Source: Gambelia wislizenii
Taxonomy: Eukaryota; Chordata; Lepidosauria; Squamata; Crotaphytidae
Length of the DNA stretch: 64,000 nucleotides
NCBI GenBank assembly: GCA_030847615.1
Contig: JAUMIR010000001.1
Location: forward strand, 184,283,001 to 184,347,000
Reading direction: 5' to 3'
Below, one piece after another: positions 42,585 through 53,739 of the stretch. Every line of letters begins with the position of its first letter. The first letter of the stretch is position 1. A program made the position numbers and the translations under genes. The notes below the pieces were generated by a model. The model worked only from the letters and a program-made list of their open reading frames with translations. It was not told where the DNA came from and ran no database searches.

Positions 42585-43102
42585 TAGGCTTACTGCACTT
42601 CAAAGAAAAGCAACAAGGCAGCAGGAACGTTCCGTCTTCCATGCTGTCTTACCGCATGACATTGCCGTTCTTTTGTTCTGGTCCCATGGGGGACTGAGGT
42701 AAAACCACATCTTTTTGCTAACAGGTTTTTCTAGTTAGCAAAAAGACACTGTTTTACCTCAGTGCCCCATGGGACCAGAACAAAAGGACAGCAACGTCAT
42801 GCGTAAGACAGCGTGGAAGATGGAACATTCCTGTTGCCTTGTCACTTTTTGTCGGAGTGCAGTACAGTTGTCCCTTCGTATTCACTGGGGTTTGGTTCCA
42901 TGACTCCCCGTGGATACCAAAATCCTTGAATACTCAAGTCCCATTATATGCAATGGCATAGCAAAATGGTGTACCTTATACAAGATGACAAAATCAAAGT
43001 TTACTTTTTGAATTATTATTTTTTAAAGAATATTTTCAAGCTGTGAATACATAAATCTGTGGAGACCAAATTCATGGATACGGAGAGATAACTGTAAGCC
43101 TA
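42585..43102. mobile_element. Foldback MITE, TACTGCACT family, copy 1, split by Tigger
   Basis: The left end TAGGCTTACTGCACT and the right end (AGTGCAG at 42857-42862, resuming as TAAGCCTA at 43095-43102) are inverted repeats. A 230-bp Tigger MITE lies inside the right terminal repeat, so the foldback was here first. Arms are ~120 bp around a short centre (GCTAACAGGTTTTTCTAGTTAGC). Homologous to 39244-39513. Confidence 0.85.
42865..43094. mobile_element. Tigger-type MITE (230 bp), nested
   Basis: It starts CAGTTGTCCCTTCGTATTCACTGGGG and ends GGAGAGATAACTG, inside TA on each side. The GGTTCCATGACTCCCCGTGGATACC segment is the standard Tigger/pogo 5' region, so this is a typical internally deleted copy. 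Confidence 0.9.
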
Positions 43103-45019
43103 TAAGACTAGATAATAGCTTGGATCCCATTCTAATTGGGCTTCTGTGAAGGGGTCATTCTGTTTATGAACAAAATCAAATTCCAGCAGAGGATCCCACT
43201 GATGGAAGGAGTAATAAGATTATTTTCATCCATTTCCCTTTTCCCAACAGCCCCTTGCTATTCCAGAGGATCTGTCGTAACTCTGGAACAGAATTTTAGG
43301 AGGCTGAGATCTTTACAGGGGGAGAAGAGAAATAAAGTCAATTATCCTCTTTGGCTGGCAGGAGCAACATAGGGATCTCAGCCAGTATTTATCTTGCCCA
43401 CACATATATACATGCACAAGGAAGTAATGTACATGCATACACAGATTGGGAAGCCATAATTCATAGCAGTTTCCCATCATGTGCATCTATGCTCCACAAA
43501 ATGGACATGCATTTCTCTCACTTAACTTTGTACATGCTTTCCACCTGAAGAGATGATCTCGGTTTCATCTTTTCTAAGAGAGTATGCATCAAAGCTAGTT
43601 CTGCATGTAGATCAACATCACTGTCCTCTTCTGTGCATTTGTGATGGAATCAGGAGGGGTAATGACTTCCAGTTCTGCACACATTAGCCATGATTGCACC
43701 TGATTTTTTCAGGAGCTGTTTTTGATGTCCAGCTTCAAGTTGTACTTCAGTCTTCCACAAGGGATAGTTGTTTCACAGGATGCAACCTGCATAAGTGAGC
43801 AAGAGTTCTACAAATGGTTGTGGCAAGTCCATATGTTTAGCTCAGCCTCCCTTTTACGGAATGTCTTCCATTCTAAAAAGAAAAGACAGAGAGATTGAGA
43901 GAAAGGGATAATGACATTTTATTGAAACACAGCATAGCACCTCACGCTGCCCTAAGGCCTTCAAACCTCAAAGAGCACCAATATGGTGACCTCATCCAAT
44001 GTTGACTGCCAGGTCCTTTTCCCTCCTCTTCATATACTTCAGGCAACCCATCTCTTTTGAGTGATTTTGTGGACAATGACTTTTATGTTTATCTGTTCAA
44101 ATAGCTGTTTGACATTTGATATTCCCCCCCATCAGTTTTAATATTTTTAATTTTTTTTAATCTTTAAAAAACTGTTCTGAGAAGGGTTGGGAAATTGGCT
44201 TTGTGACTGACCCAAGATCTACCGTATTGAAATGGCTGTGCTGGACCTGTTCATATTTTAGTACTTTTTATTATTATGGTGGTGTTTTTGAATTCTTTCT
44301 GAGTCGCCTTGTCTAGGACTAGGCTGCAAATTTCTGTGTCTGTGTGTTTATTCCAGAATTCTCTCTTCATTAGAATAACATGCAACATAAATCCATGCAA
44401 ATCATGAGATCAACAAAGCATCTGATACTTTTTGGTGGTGTTGGTCTTTACTTTCACTGTCTATTGAAATATGACTGCCTGTTGAAATAAAAGAGAATTA
44501 ATTTGGGGCGGGGGAGACACAAAGACTTAAATTATTTTTTTAAGTCATTTTAATTAGCATTCCCTTGAACTAAATAGATTTCCAGTGTTGCAAGGATCTG
44601 TTTTATTTATTCATGCAATGGTTTACAAGTCATAATAGCATCCCATGAAAAATTAAGCTGGGAATATAAAAGATTCATGATAAAGCTTCTGACCCATTAA
44701 AAGCTCAAAGCTTTGGGTTTAGTTTTGTTTGTTGTTTAAAAAAAAAAAACCCTCTGAGGAAGCTTAGTGTACATGAGAGTAACCACACATAATCCCTGAT
44801 GAATTGCCTCTCTCCTTTCTTTTTCAAATGAGTTACAATAAAAATGGCTAGCCCTCAAGCAGTGTCTGGGTTACAGTGCACCCACAACTGCTGACAAGCA
44901 TGAAATCAAGGAAGCCACCACCTTATCCTGGTCTTGGGCACTCTACCTATGTTAATCTCAACCCTATTTCCTTAATTATTTTTTTTATCCTCTGCCCTAT
45001 ATCATATAATCTGAGGGCA
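43103..45019. other. Unassigned stretch
   Basis: No gene recognised. Two A/T runs occur at ~44140-44180 and ~44738-44749. Confidence 0.4.
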
Positions 45020-45440
45020 GTGTACAATAAATTTTTTTTATTTAGTTATTTAGTTATTTATACCCCGCTCTTCAGTCACAAGGCTATCAGAGTGGCTTAC
45101 AAATTGTTTTAAGCAATAGCTCAATGGTTTAAACAAGTTAAAACAGTTTTAAAAAAATAAAAACAGACGAAAAGCATATTAAACAATTTAACACGTTCAG
45201 ACAAGACAGTTTACAACCAGTTAAAACAGCTCAAGACAATTTAAAATGATGCACATGTCCAGATTTGAATGAGAAATCAATTAGGCCCCCAAGGCTCTGA
45301 TTAAAAACCACGTTTTTACTAGGGGCTGTTATGACATCCATGTTGCTGCCACTCAGGACTCTCAGGAGATGTGTTCCATAATCGGGGCACCCCCAAATCA
45401 TCTACACACCACCAAAGCCAAAAAGCCTTTTGTTCTCAAC
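45020..45440 (-). mobile_element. L2-like LINE 3' region
   Basis: Minus strand: AATTTGTAAGCCACTCTGATAGCCTTGTGACTGAAGAGCGGGGTATAAATAACTAAATAAC, the standard 'GGCGGGGTATAAATAAATAA' tail, preceded by 'GGAACACATCTCC' and other 3'-UTR-like text. Orientation is leftward with the tail at 45020-45060. No open frame is left. Confidence 0.7.
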
Positions 45441-46261
45441 TTCTTTGCACAGAACTGGAGGGTGGTGGTGGAAAGCACTGAGGACCTAGGTTTGCATGAA
45501 TCTCAAAAGCTTGGGATCTGTGGGGGAAGTACCCACCAATCATTTGGGGCTAATTGCTGCCAAGTAGAATTCAGCCTTATTAGTATTATTAGGAAAGCTC
45601 CTCTAACTGCTGTTTATCAGTTCTCTTGCAAATAGAGGCTTAGCATCCATGTGGGTGGGATGGGTCTGGGTTTTCAGCAATTATGTACTGCATTCCCACT
45701 AGGTGCTAAGGATGACCTCCCACTCAAAGGCAATTTGCACAAATGGAAAGATTTATAATTAAAATTAAGCTTACATGAAGACCTGCTGCTTTAAAACACA
45801 TGCACGCACATGCACACACTTGCTTAACTTGAATTATTGTAATTTCAGTAGCACAAGGTAGGCAAAACTATTGCAACACCCTTCCTCTTCATTTCTGCCA
45901 ATGTTCTTGTGCCTTTAAGAGAGCAGACAGAAAATCAACAGGTGTAGCCTCTCTTGGCACCACATAGACTCCTGGCATTGAAAAGGTCACATTCCTAAAG
46001 CACTTTAACAGGTAAATACTAAAATGTACTCACCAGGTAATAACTTGCTACATAGTGCACATAGCCACTTGATGAGCTAGCTACCTGTGACAAGCTTCCA
46101 AGGAGAAATGATTTGTTCCCATATTTTGAAGTTACCAAAAATCAAGAAAAGCAGCAAGCAGAGTAGGGAAATTCTCACCACCACTTGGCAGGAGGATCAA
46201 GACAACAGGTTTATGAAGAGACTGAATGCTCACTAATGTCAGTCATCTTTCACTCAGAGTT
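45441..46261. other. Unassigned stretch
   Basis: No gene or repeat recognised. Confidence 0.4.
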
Positions 46262-46682
46262 ACTGATGAGTTTAAAGAAGAACATGAGGAGCAGCTTAGG
46301 GAGCTGGGTATGTTTAGTCTGGAGAAGAGAAGGTTGAGTGGGGACATGATAGCCGTGTTTAAATATTTGAAGGGATGTCATACTGAGGGTGGAGCAGGCT
46401 TGTTTTCTGCTGCTCCAGAGACTAGGACACGGAGCAATTGACTCAAACGAAAGGAAAAGAGATTCCACCTAAACATTAGGAAGAACTTCCTGACAGGAAG
46501 TGCTGTTTGGAAGTGGAATATACTACCCGGGAGTGTGGTGGAGTCTCCTTTGAAGGTTTTTAAACAGAGGTTGGATGGCCATCTGTTGGGAATGCTTTGA
46601 TTGTATATTCCTGCATGGCAGGGGGTTGGACTAGATGGACCTTGTGGTCTCTTCCAACTCTATGGTTCTATTATTCTATGAT
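46262..46682 (+). pseudogene. CR1 LINE 3' end with the C-terminal coding part
   Basis: The forward frame reads EEQLRELGMFSLEKRRLSGDMIAVFKYLKG and AAPETRTRSN before a stop at 46440, which is the C-terminal end of CR1 ORF2. Further on, in broken frame, come FHLNIRKNFLTG and VVESPLKVFKQRLDGHL. The element ends with GGACCTTGTGGTCTCTTCCAACTCTATGGTTCTATTATTCTATG at ~46680. It is the longest CR1 copy here, still heavily 5'-truncated. Confidence 0.93.
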
Positions 46683-47496
46683 ATTATAGATCCATACATG
46701 TGGCTTCATGTTAAGGATGAACTGAATGAGCTGCATCCTCCTATTGCCATCAGAAAATATTTGGGTAAATACGTGGTATCCTTTATGCTGAGAAAACAGT
46801 TCAACAGATTGATCTGAGACTTGGTAGTTTAGAAAAGGTCACTTTGAAGATGATTGGCACTGATTTTTAGGCAGAAAAGGTATGAAACGTGTGAAGTTGC
46901 TTGAATTTGCTTTGACTTGAATGCTGTAGCTGAGATAGATCCAGTGAATGTAACCTTGGTACCTGCTTGTCCTGTATTATTGGATACATTTCAATTTGTA
47001 CAGCCTGAGGATGTGGATTCTTGGAGGAGTGAGAACCACCACATGTATACTAGATTCTTGCCCTTCCTGGCTTCTGAAAGCAGCTAGAGGGGTACTGGCC
47101 GATTGGCTAAAGGAAGTAGTGAATGCCTCCCTGCAGCAAGGGAAATTTCCAACTTGCCTAAAAGAGGTTGTGGTGAAGCTGTTACTAATAAAGACATCCC
47201 TGGATTCCACCATTCTGAACAAGTCTTAAATATATCATTTTTGGGCAAGCGTGTGGTGACTTCCCAAATCCGGGGGTTTCTGGGTGGGATGGATTATCTA
47301 GATCCATTTCAATCTGGTTTCAACCTGGTTATGGAGTGGTTGCCTTGGTGGATGACCTATGCAGGGAAGTGGACAGGGGGAGTATGTCCCTGTTGGTTCT
47401 GCTGGACCTCCCAGTGGCTCTCAATACCATTGACCATGATATCTTTCTGGGCCAACGCTCTGGGATAGGACTTGGGGGCACTGTTATGCAGTGGTT
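46683..47496 (+). pseudogene. L2-like LINE reverse-transcriptase fragment
   Basis: Forward frames, interrupted by shifts, give DTFQFVQPEDVD (~46,990), CILDSCPSWLLKAARGVLADW (~47,055), VVNASLQQGKFPTCLKEVVVK (~47,118), and WVGWII..IHFNLVST then LLVLL-like text. This is the N-terminal reverse-transcriptase region (the block before the palm) typical of L2-like elements. It stops at the insertion of the L1 at 47497 and does not visibly resume beyond it. Confidence 0.8.
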
Positions 47497-48340
47497 CTGA
47501 TCTTTAAAAATATTTTTATTAGAAGCTTTCCAATACATTAAAAGAAGGAAAATATACAAATGGGGGAAGAGAAGGAAAGAATGGACAGAAAGTAGAAAAA
47601 CAATGAAAAAACAAAAAAAGAGAAAAAAGTATACTGACTTCTGACTTTCTTTACAATGGTTAAATGTCTTAAATGAAATTTGACTTCTCCTGCCAAAGCA
47701 TTATCCATACACTTCTTCTACTTAACCAAACCTACTAATTATCAAAACCCACAGTTAACATTTTATGCTCATTTTTCTGCAAAAAGACAAAGTTCCCAAA
47801 GGTTCTCAAAAATGTCACTCTAATTGAAACAGATAGTTTATCCATTTCTGCTAATCAGACAATTTTAACAGACAGTCCTCTTTCATTGGTATTACTGTAT
47901 TCTTCCAATTCTTTGCATATAATGTTGTTGCTATGGTCATATAGCATAGTAGTCTTCCATATTTCTTTTTCATCTGCCCATCCATCAGTCCCAATAAAAA
48001 CAATTCAGGATTTAATTGAATGTTAACGTTCAAAATTATCTGCATTAAGCTATGTATTTGATTCCATTTTCCCACCACAAGTCCGCCACATACTGTATGA
48101 TCAAATATCAACAGTACATCATTTTATAAAAATTCTCTTTAAGGTTATAATACAATGTACAATGTACATTTCAAGCCCTTTGACCACATTCCCCCCATTG
48201 TTCTCCTCTGTATGTATATTATATCCAAAAATCTGAGCCCATTTTATCATACAGTCTTTAACTTGTTCCTATGTCAAGTTTTAACAGGAGTGTGTACATC
48301 TTACCAATCAAATGTCCATCATACATACAGAACTGTAATT
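47497..48340 (-). pseudogene. L1 LINE 3' part, reverse strand
   Basis: On the minus strand the frame 48111-47851 reads HTVCGGLVVGKWNQIHSLM, NPELFLLGLMDGQMKKKYG and TLYAKNWKNTVIPMKED, homologous to the C terminus of the L1 ORF2 at 34,470-34,720 (PEIYLLNMVDG, LFASMWKKKDLPTLED). Farther upstream EQVKDCMIKWAQIFG matches IKDQMIKWTQDIG. The 3' end is ...TCTAATAAAAATATTTTTAAAG at 47497-47520. The copy is 5'-truncated in ORF2, with stops and shifts. Confidence 0.88.
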
Positions 48341-48602
48341 CAAATTCTGATTTGGTCAGAATATTGTCTCTAGTGTTAACTGCAATAAGATGTGATGCAG
48401 TATCTTATCCCATCCATACATTATTTTATGTGGTTAGTATTGATTGCCAGTTGGATACCTGTGGCATGGAAATTTCCATTGCATATATTCCATGTGTCTG
48501 TTTTGTTGTGGTAGATGGATAAATCTGAGGCACATTCAGTCTATACACTTATAGCACTATTATTCCACTATAATTACCATGGCTTCATGGAATCGTAAAG
48601 CT
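48341..48602. other. Unassigned stretch
   Basis: Possibly more degraded L1 sequence up to ~48,500. No certain match. Confidence 0.35.
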
Positions 48603-49087
48603 TGTAGTCTGATGAGGCACTAGAGGAGCACTACTGATGCAGAAATCATGGAACAGCAGACCCACGGATTGGAAAGTGAATTTTATTACACCGGTGGGCC
48701 TGATTGGAATATCTTCCAAAGAGTCAGAACCCCGAGTCATGACTACAGAAAACCTTTATACAGTTTAATGACCGTATGAAAAAACAATTCCCTCCTCCTT
48801 CTCTTTGGTGTCAGCAATTTCTCTGCAACAATTGTTGATAGTTCAGAAAGTACAAGGCAAAATAGCTTAGGAACATTTAGGTACAGTTCGACCGCTATTA
48901 GAGAAAGAATTTGTTTACCTCAGCTTATCATATGTTTCTGGAACATAGAGCTGATTAGTAAGGAACACTGAAAAGACTTTGCAGACTTCTAGAGTCTCAT
49001 GGGCTATCTAGTCTGACCCCAAATAGTAATTGTAAGTAACAGCATTCAGCAAATAGACATTAGAATGCAAATGGCTACCACACTACA
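48603..49087 (-). mobile_element. Candidate solo LTR (485 bp)
   Basis: The segment is bounded by TGTAGT...ACTACA as an inverted pair. On the minus strand a good TATA box (CTGTATAAAGG) lies at 48753-48760 and AATAAAATTCACTTTCC follows ~70 bp later at 48682-48687, the usual spacing from promoter to polyadenylation signal in a retroviral-type LTR. I found no exact flanking duplication, so boundaries could be a few bases off. No internal retroviral genes are adjacent. Confidence 0.5.
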
Positions 49088-49642
49088 ACAGTGCTATAAT
49101 TCTGTTGTAGGCAGTAAGTCCACCCCTCTGGTAGTGACAGTCATCCAGCTTCAAAGCAACAGTGAAGATGTCACTAACCATAGCATGGAATACTAGCCCT
49201 TTAACAGCTGCAATTTCCTAGTGTTTAGGAACTTGAAGCCCACAACACAATATAAAGAACTGAAATAATTTTTGTCCACTGAATACGGAGTCAGTTCATT
49301 GATCTATGGAGTTTGGTGCAGGTCAGACAGACTGGTAATAGCTCTCTAAGCAGGATTCTCTCCCAGCTCTACAGGCAGAGGACAGAAATTGAACCTGGAA
49401 CCCCTTTGCATGAACCTTCATCATGCAAAGCATGGGATCTACCCACTCAGTAGAGGCTAGTGGCTCAGCAGAGTGGGTAATCCACCCTGGGCTTTAGCCC
49501 TCATTTCAAGGGAGCTATCCAAGGTGCCGAATCTGTTTTGGGGATAAGGTTCAGTACCTTGGATAGCACCTTAAATGTTTGGTCTAAAATCCAGAGTAGA
49601 TTTACCACCTCCCCAGAAGTTGCAGCTACCAGTTTCTACTGA
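49088..49642. other. Unassigned stretch
   Basis: No gene or repeat recognised. Confidence 0.4.
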
Positions 49643-50340
49643 GGGCTTGTCTACACAAGCAAAATAACAAAAAGAAAAACTGCTTCAAATTACATTTTCC
49701 TGGTCCACAGTGACACCCCCCCACACACACATACACATCTTATTAACGGCACACACATCTTGTTAAAGTGAAGTGAGAACGGCATTACCAGACATACATT
49801 TCCCTATGCAAGACCGACATTTCCCCTAGGCGAGCTCAATGCGGTATAAAAGGCCAGTCCTGCTATGATCACATGTCCTATACTTTGCATTATTTTTGGC
49901 CACACAGCCATGGCTGCTCTGCTTTTTTCTTCTTCCCGTCATGCCTGTAAATACACAAATATGCAAATTGGCAGAAGTGCACTAATAATGATACACAAGT
50001 ATCGGCACAAACAGACCTCCAAAAAAACAATAGTGACTGATTACTGGCAGAATGTAAATAGAAACAGAGGAAGTAGCTGTTCCTGGTGGGAATGATCTGG
50101 TGACCCAAAACCCCACCCCCAGCTCCACACTGATGCTAACTTGGAGGCAGCCACATGTACAATAAACTGGGTTTTCCAGGAAAGTACAGTACAAAAGGTT
50201 TTTTTAAAAAATCAGATCTAAGCCCTCAGGTGCCAAAAAGAACTGTATTTGATTTGAATCCTCAAGAATGTCATGTGTTTTACCAGCCCCTGGTACATTG
50301 TGAGTACAGTTGTTGTTGCTTTGTCTGTGTAGACAAGTCC
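49643..50340. mobile_element. DNA transposon with GGGCTTGTCTACAC ends (698 bp)
   Basis: Left end GGGCTTGTCTACACAAGC; right end CTGTGTAGACAAGTCC (inverted). The flanks TGA/TCA differ by one base, compatible with a 3-bp duplication. Size and ends match the element that hosts the L1 at 30016-35638. No transposase is seen. A TATA-like GGTATAAAAGGCC lies at 49843-49854. Confidence 0.6.
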
Positions 50341-52737
50341 TCAGTCTCTCACACAGCCATGCTTTTGACCACAGCCATAGGATTCACCTCAGAGTAAAAG
50401 ATAGTGTTTCCCTCACACCTTCTCTCAGGAAGCAGTAGTACCGTAAATACATCTTGCCCTATCAGTGCTAGCTTGTTCTGTCACAACACTTAGTGGCATT
50501 CCATGCTTTTGTACTATGAGCTATTAATTTTTTTTAAAAAAATTATGTGACTCCTGATAGCTGAGCTGCTGGAAATCTTAGCCAGCTTGATTACACCACA
50601 CAAGCAGCACGTTCAGAACACAGTTTGCAAAGAGCCAAATGTGCTTAACAAACCCCTGCAAGACCTGGAGCATTTCTGCAGATGCTGTTGGGATAAGCAC
50701 ACCTATGCATCTTTTTTGAGCTGAAGCTAAACTCATACGCAGGCCCATCTAACCAGGTTATACGTAAGGTTTCCTTCTGCTCCAGGTGTGTGTGTTTTAG
50801 CAAGCATCCAATCCCCAGCTACAATTATGATCTTGTCTGCTAGCAGTGTGTTTCTTTTAATACTGAAGGGCCTGATAAAGCTGTTAAAAGGCACAGGGAT
50901 CTCTGTTTGCTTTCTGGACGAGAGCCAATATTTGCAGGAAGTCAAGGATGTGTCAGTTTCATGGCAGGAAGTTCCCAGCATTGCAAAAGTAGGCATGGAT
51001 TACTGAGCCGCAGGTGTGTGAGGCTCATCCTCTGACTAATAACACCATGATGAATGGCAGCTGTGCATTTTTGTCATTTATATTAACAGAGATCACCCAG
51101 CTAAAAAGGTGTGTAGCTCTGTGTGTGTGTCTGTTTGCTATAAAGTGCATCTGTGCTTTTAGCAAAACCCAAATGTGTTTAATTTGATGGAAGCTTATCC
51201 AGTTAATGAGGATAAAGGCAAACAAACTCTCTTCCTGGCATATGGTGGAAGCCTTTACCTCACATCTGTCAACAGAAAAATTTGTCATGAGTTATCAAGA
51301 ATGTTCAACAGACAACACTGTTTGAACTTTCCCATTTGTCAGCCTGGGGTCCCCTCCTTTGTCAACCCAGTGTCTTTCAGATGGCAATGGACCAGAGGTG
51401 GATAGCCTCTTCTCCAAAAAGAATGCTGCCCCCTCAATGAAATTTTCCTTCTGTTCTCAGATTTCTACCATGGCAATAACGTAAAACTTCACTTGCCCAT
51501 GTAGAAATACAGACTGGGCATGCACAGAAAGGGGGTACGCAAACTGATCATGGGAAGCAAACACAGATGTGTTTCAGTGACTCTCTCTGCAATGTTAGAA
51601 ATCTGGGGACTGAAGGAAAACATCACAGAGCAGGTAGCATTCTTATTTGGGGAGCAACACCCTCTTTTTGCTCCCCCTGTAGGTATATCCCTGTATGGAC
51701 TATAAGTCTCATGAATTCCAGCCAACCCAGTCCATGGTTGGATAAGAAAAGCTGTAGTTCAGGACATCTGGGATGGACATCTTGGCATGCCTTGATGTGG
51801 CAAACTACACTCTCGACAAAACCCCTTTCTTCCCTTTAATAATTAAAGGGAGTGCTTTCTGCTGGGAATGCAGTCCAACATGTGGAAGGCTACCTGTTTA
51901 CCTCCCTTCCATCTACTCACTGTTCCACCAAGACAGATGACAGAAACTCTGTATTTAATGGCATTTTGGTATCTTAGAAGGCAGGGTGGTAGTGGTGACA
52001 TTATTGGTGGTATGGGGATTACGGATTACTTCGGTGGCAAAACCAAGCAAGGTTTTAGGTTATAATTGTAGAAGAAGCTAACCAAAGGGCAGCAGAAGAA
52101 TACAAACACACAGAAAGAAAGTCTTTGCGGCAACAAGCTACTGCGCTGGTCTCAGAACAGAAGTCTGAAGTGAATGCCATTTCAGCCTTCGGAGAAGTCA
52201 ACAACGTCTTTTTAATATCATTTTGGATCTGACAATACGCAACCCAAGGAACTGAGCATGTATCTCCTACAAAAATAATTTAGTAAGGCTTCCAGGTGAA
52301 GTCTACAAAGCCCTGCTTCCTAGTCCTATTATCCTGGCCCCATAGATTGAATTCTCTTTTTTATTTCACACCCTGCCCTCTTCTTCTACAGCTAAGCTTC
52401 TTCTGCTGTCAGTGTTGTATGAAATGAGGAGACAGAAGATTTATATGGATATTGTGATCTTGGCTGGCACACTTCTTGGGTAGACCTGCTGTGGCTTGCA
52501 CTCATTGGCTGGTACTCACATCATGAAAACCATCTCCATTCTCCTACCTTGCTCCAGAGCATGGGGAGTTACTTTTATGAAGAATGAATATAATGACATT
52601 CTGAAGGCAACTTTAAGTGAGCAGCAGGAGGATGATACTCTGGACCTGTGGGAGGGCTTTACCATTATTCATTCTTCTTAAAAGTCTCTCTAAGCTCCGT
52701 TATGGGAAACGTTGCTGCATGTACTGTGCAGGTTGCA
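50341..52737. other. Mostly single-copy-looking DNA
   Basis: The longest stretch without a recognised repeat in the window. The 50,480-51,100 part is of normal complexity, with segments such as CCTGATAAAGCTGTTAAAAGGCACAGGG and CAATATTTGCAGGAAG; it may be conserved noncoding DNA. Frames of 60-90 codons occur on both strands without recognisable domains, splice-like context or start preference, so I call no gene. Confidence 0.3.
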
Positions 52738-52945
52738 TGTGTGTGTGTGCTTTCAAGTCACCTGCGGGCTTATGGTGACCCCATGAATTTCATAGGGTTT
52801 TCTTAGGACAAGGAATAGAGGTGGTTTTGCCAGTTCCTTCCTCTATATAACCTGCAGCACCCGGCATTCATTGGTGGTCTCCCATTCAAATACTAACCAC
52901 AGCTGACCCTGCTTAGCTTCCAAGATCAGACAGGATCTGGTGCTG
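52738..52945 (-). mobile_element. 5S-Sauria-type SINE
   Basis: On the minus strand it starts AGATCCTGTCTGATCTTGGAAGCTAAGCAGGGTCAGCTGTGGTTAG, a clear 5S rRNA internal promoter region (52865-52943), then TGGGAGACCACCAATGAATGCCGGGTGCTGCAGG. The tail is GGTCACCATAAGCCCGCAGGTGACTTGAAAGCAC, i.e. the BovB-like end. Both halves are present, so this is the most complete 5S-headed SINE here. Confidence 0.92.
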
Positions 52946-52984
52946 CTAATTAAAATGTCTTTATGGACATGATGAAAGAGCACC

Positions 52985-53190
52985 TTGTTGTTGTGTGCCT
53001 TCAAGTAATTTCTGACTCAGGGTGACCCTTTCACATGTTTTTTGCAAGATTTTTTTCTGGGAGGTTTTGCCTTTGCCTTCCTTTCAGGCTTTAAGAGTGT
53101 GACTTGCCCAGGGTCACCCAGTGGGTTTCCATGGCTGAGTCGGGATTCAAACCCCGGTGTCTCCCAATCCACACTCAAAGCACTATACCT
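52985..53190 (-). mobile_element. Sauria-type SINE
   Basis: Minus strand: GTGCTTTGAGTGTGGATTGGGAGACACCGGGGTTTGAATCCC (B box GGTTTGAATCCC), GCCATGGAAACCCACTGGGTGACCCTGGGCAAGTCACAC, and tail GTCACCCTGAGTCAGAAATTACTTGAAGGCACACAACAACAA. The tail faces the previous SINE, 40 bp away. Confidence 0.92.
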
Positions 53191-53739
53191 ACCAAATAAT
53201 ATAAGAGTGACAGGACAGAAGCAGGATGGCCATCCTCCTACAGGCAATTTGAAGGCAATAAGTGATGGGTTCCTGGTCTGGATCATTTCTAAGGAACAGT
53301 TAATCTCACTCTGCTCTCTTCCTGGGTAGAAACATTCTTCTCTAGAGTGCCATTCTTCTCTCTGAAGTGGAATCCATTTGCTCTGCTGCAAATTTGAAAA
53401 AGCCTCTTGCCCTCATGTACAGATAGCAATTCCTGTGTAAATTTAATGTTTGTTTATCATGACACCCGAAATAGCTCACTTCACCTTGAAGGATGGCAGC
53501 TTCGCTAGGCAATGATCCATCAGCATTGGCTGTTTCATTGTGTGTGTGTGTGTGTGGGGAACCATTTCCCTTAGTCTGGTGCCCTCCAGATGTGCTGGAA
53601 GACAAACCAGCACCAGCATTCCACCAGCCACCCCAACCAGACCTAAACTTGCCTATGATGGGTAGGGATGGTTGGAGTTGTGGTTGAAGCCATCCGGAGA
53701 GCACTGCATTGAGGAAGATTTTCTGGGAATATGTACTCT
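53191..53739. other. Unassigned stretch
   Basis: A (TG)n run is at 53538-53556. 'CTGGTGCCCTCCAGATGTGCTGGAAG' near 53578 resembles a degraded hAT MITE start. Confidence 0.4.

Noticed and set aside
49865..50095. 76-codon frame downstream of the TATA-like motif as a small gene
   Set aside because: No domain, within a DNA transposon remnant, and ends with no polyadenylation context.
52865..52943. Possible 5S rRNA gene (minus strand)
   Set aside because: It matches only the 3' part of 5S rRNA and continues straight into a SINE body and BovB-like tail, so it is a SINE head.
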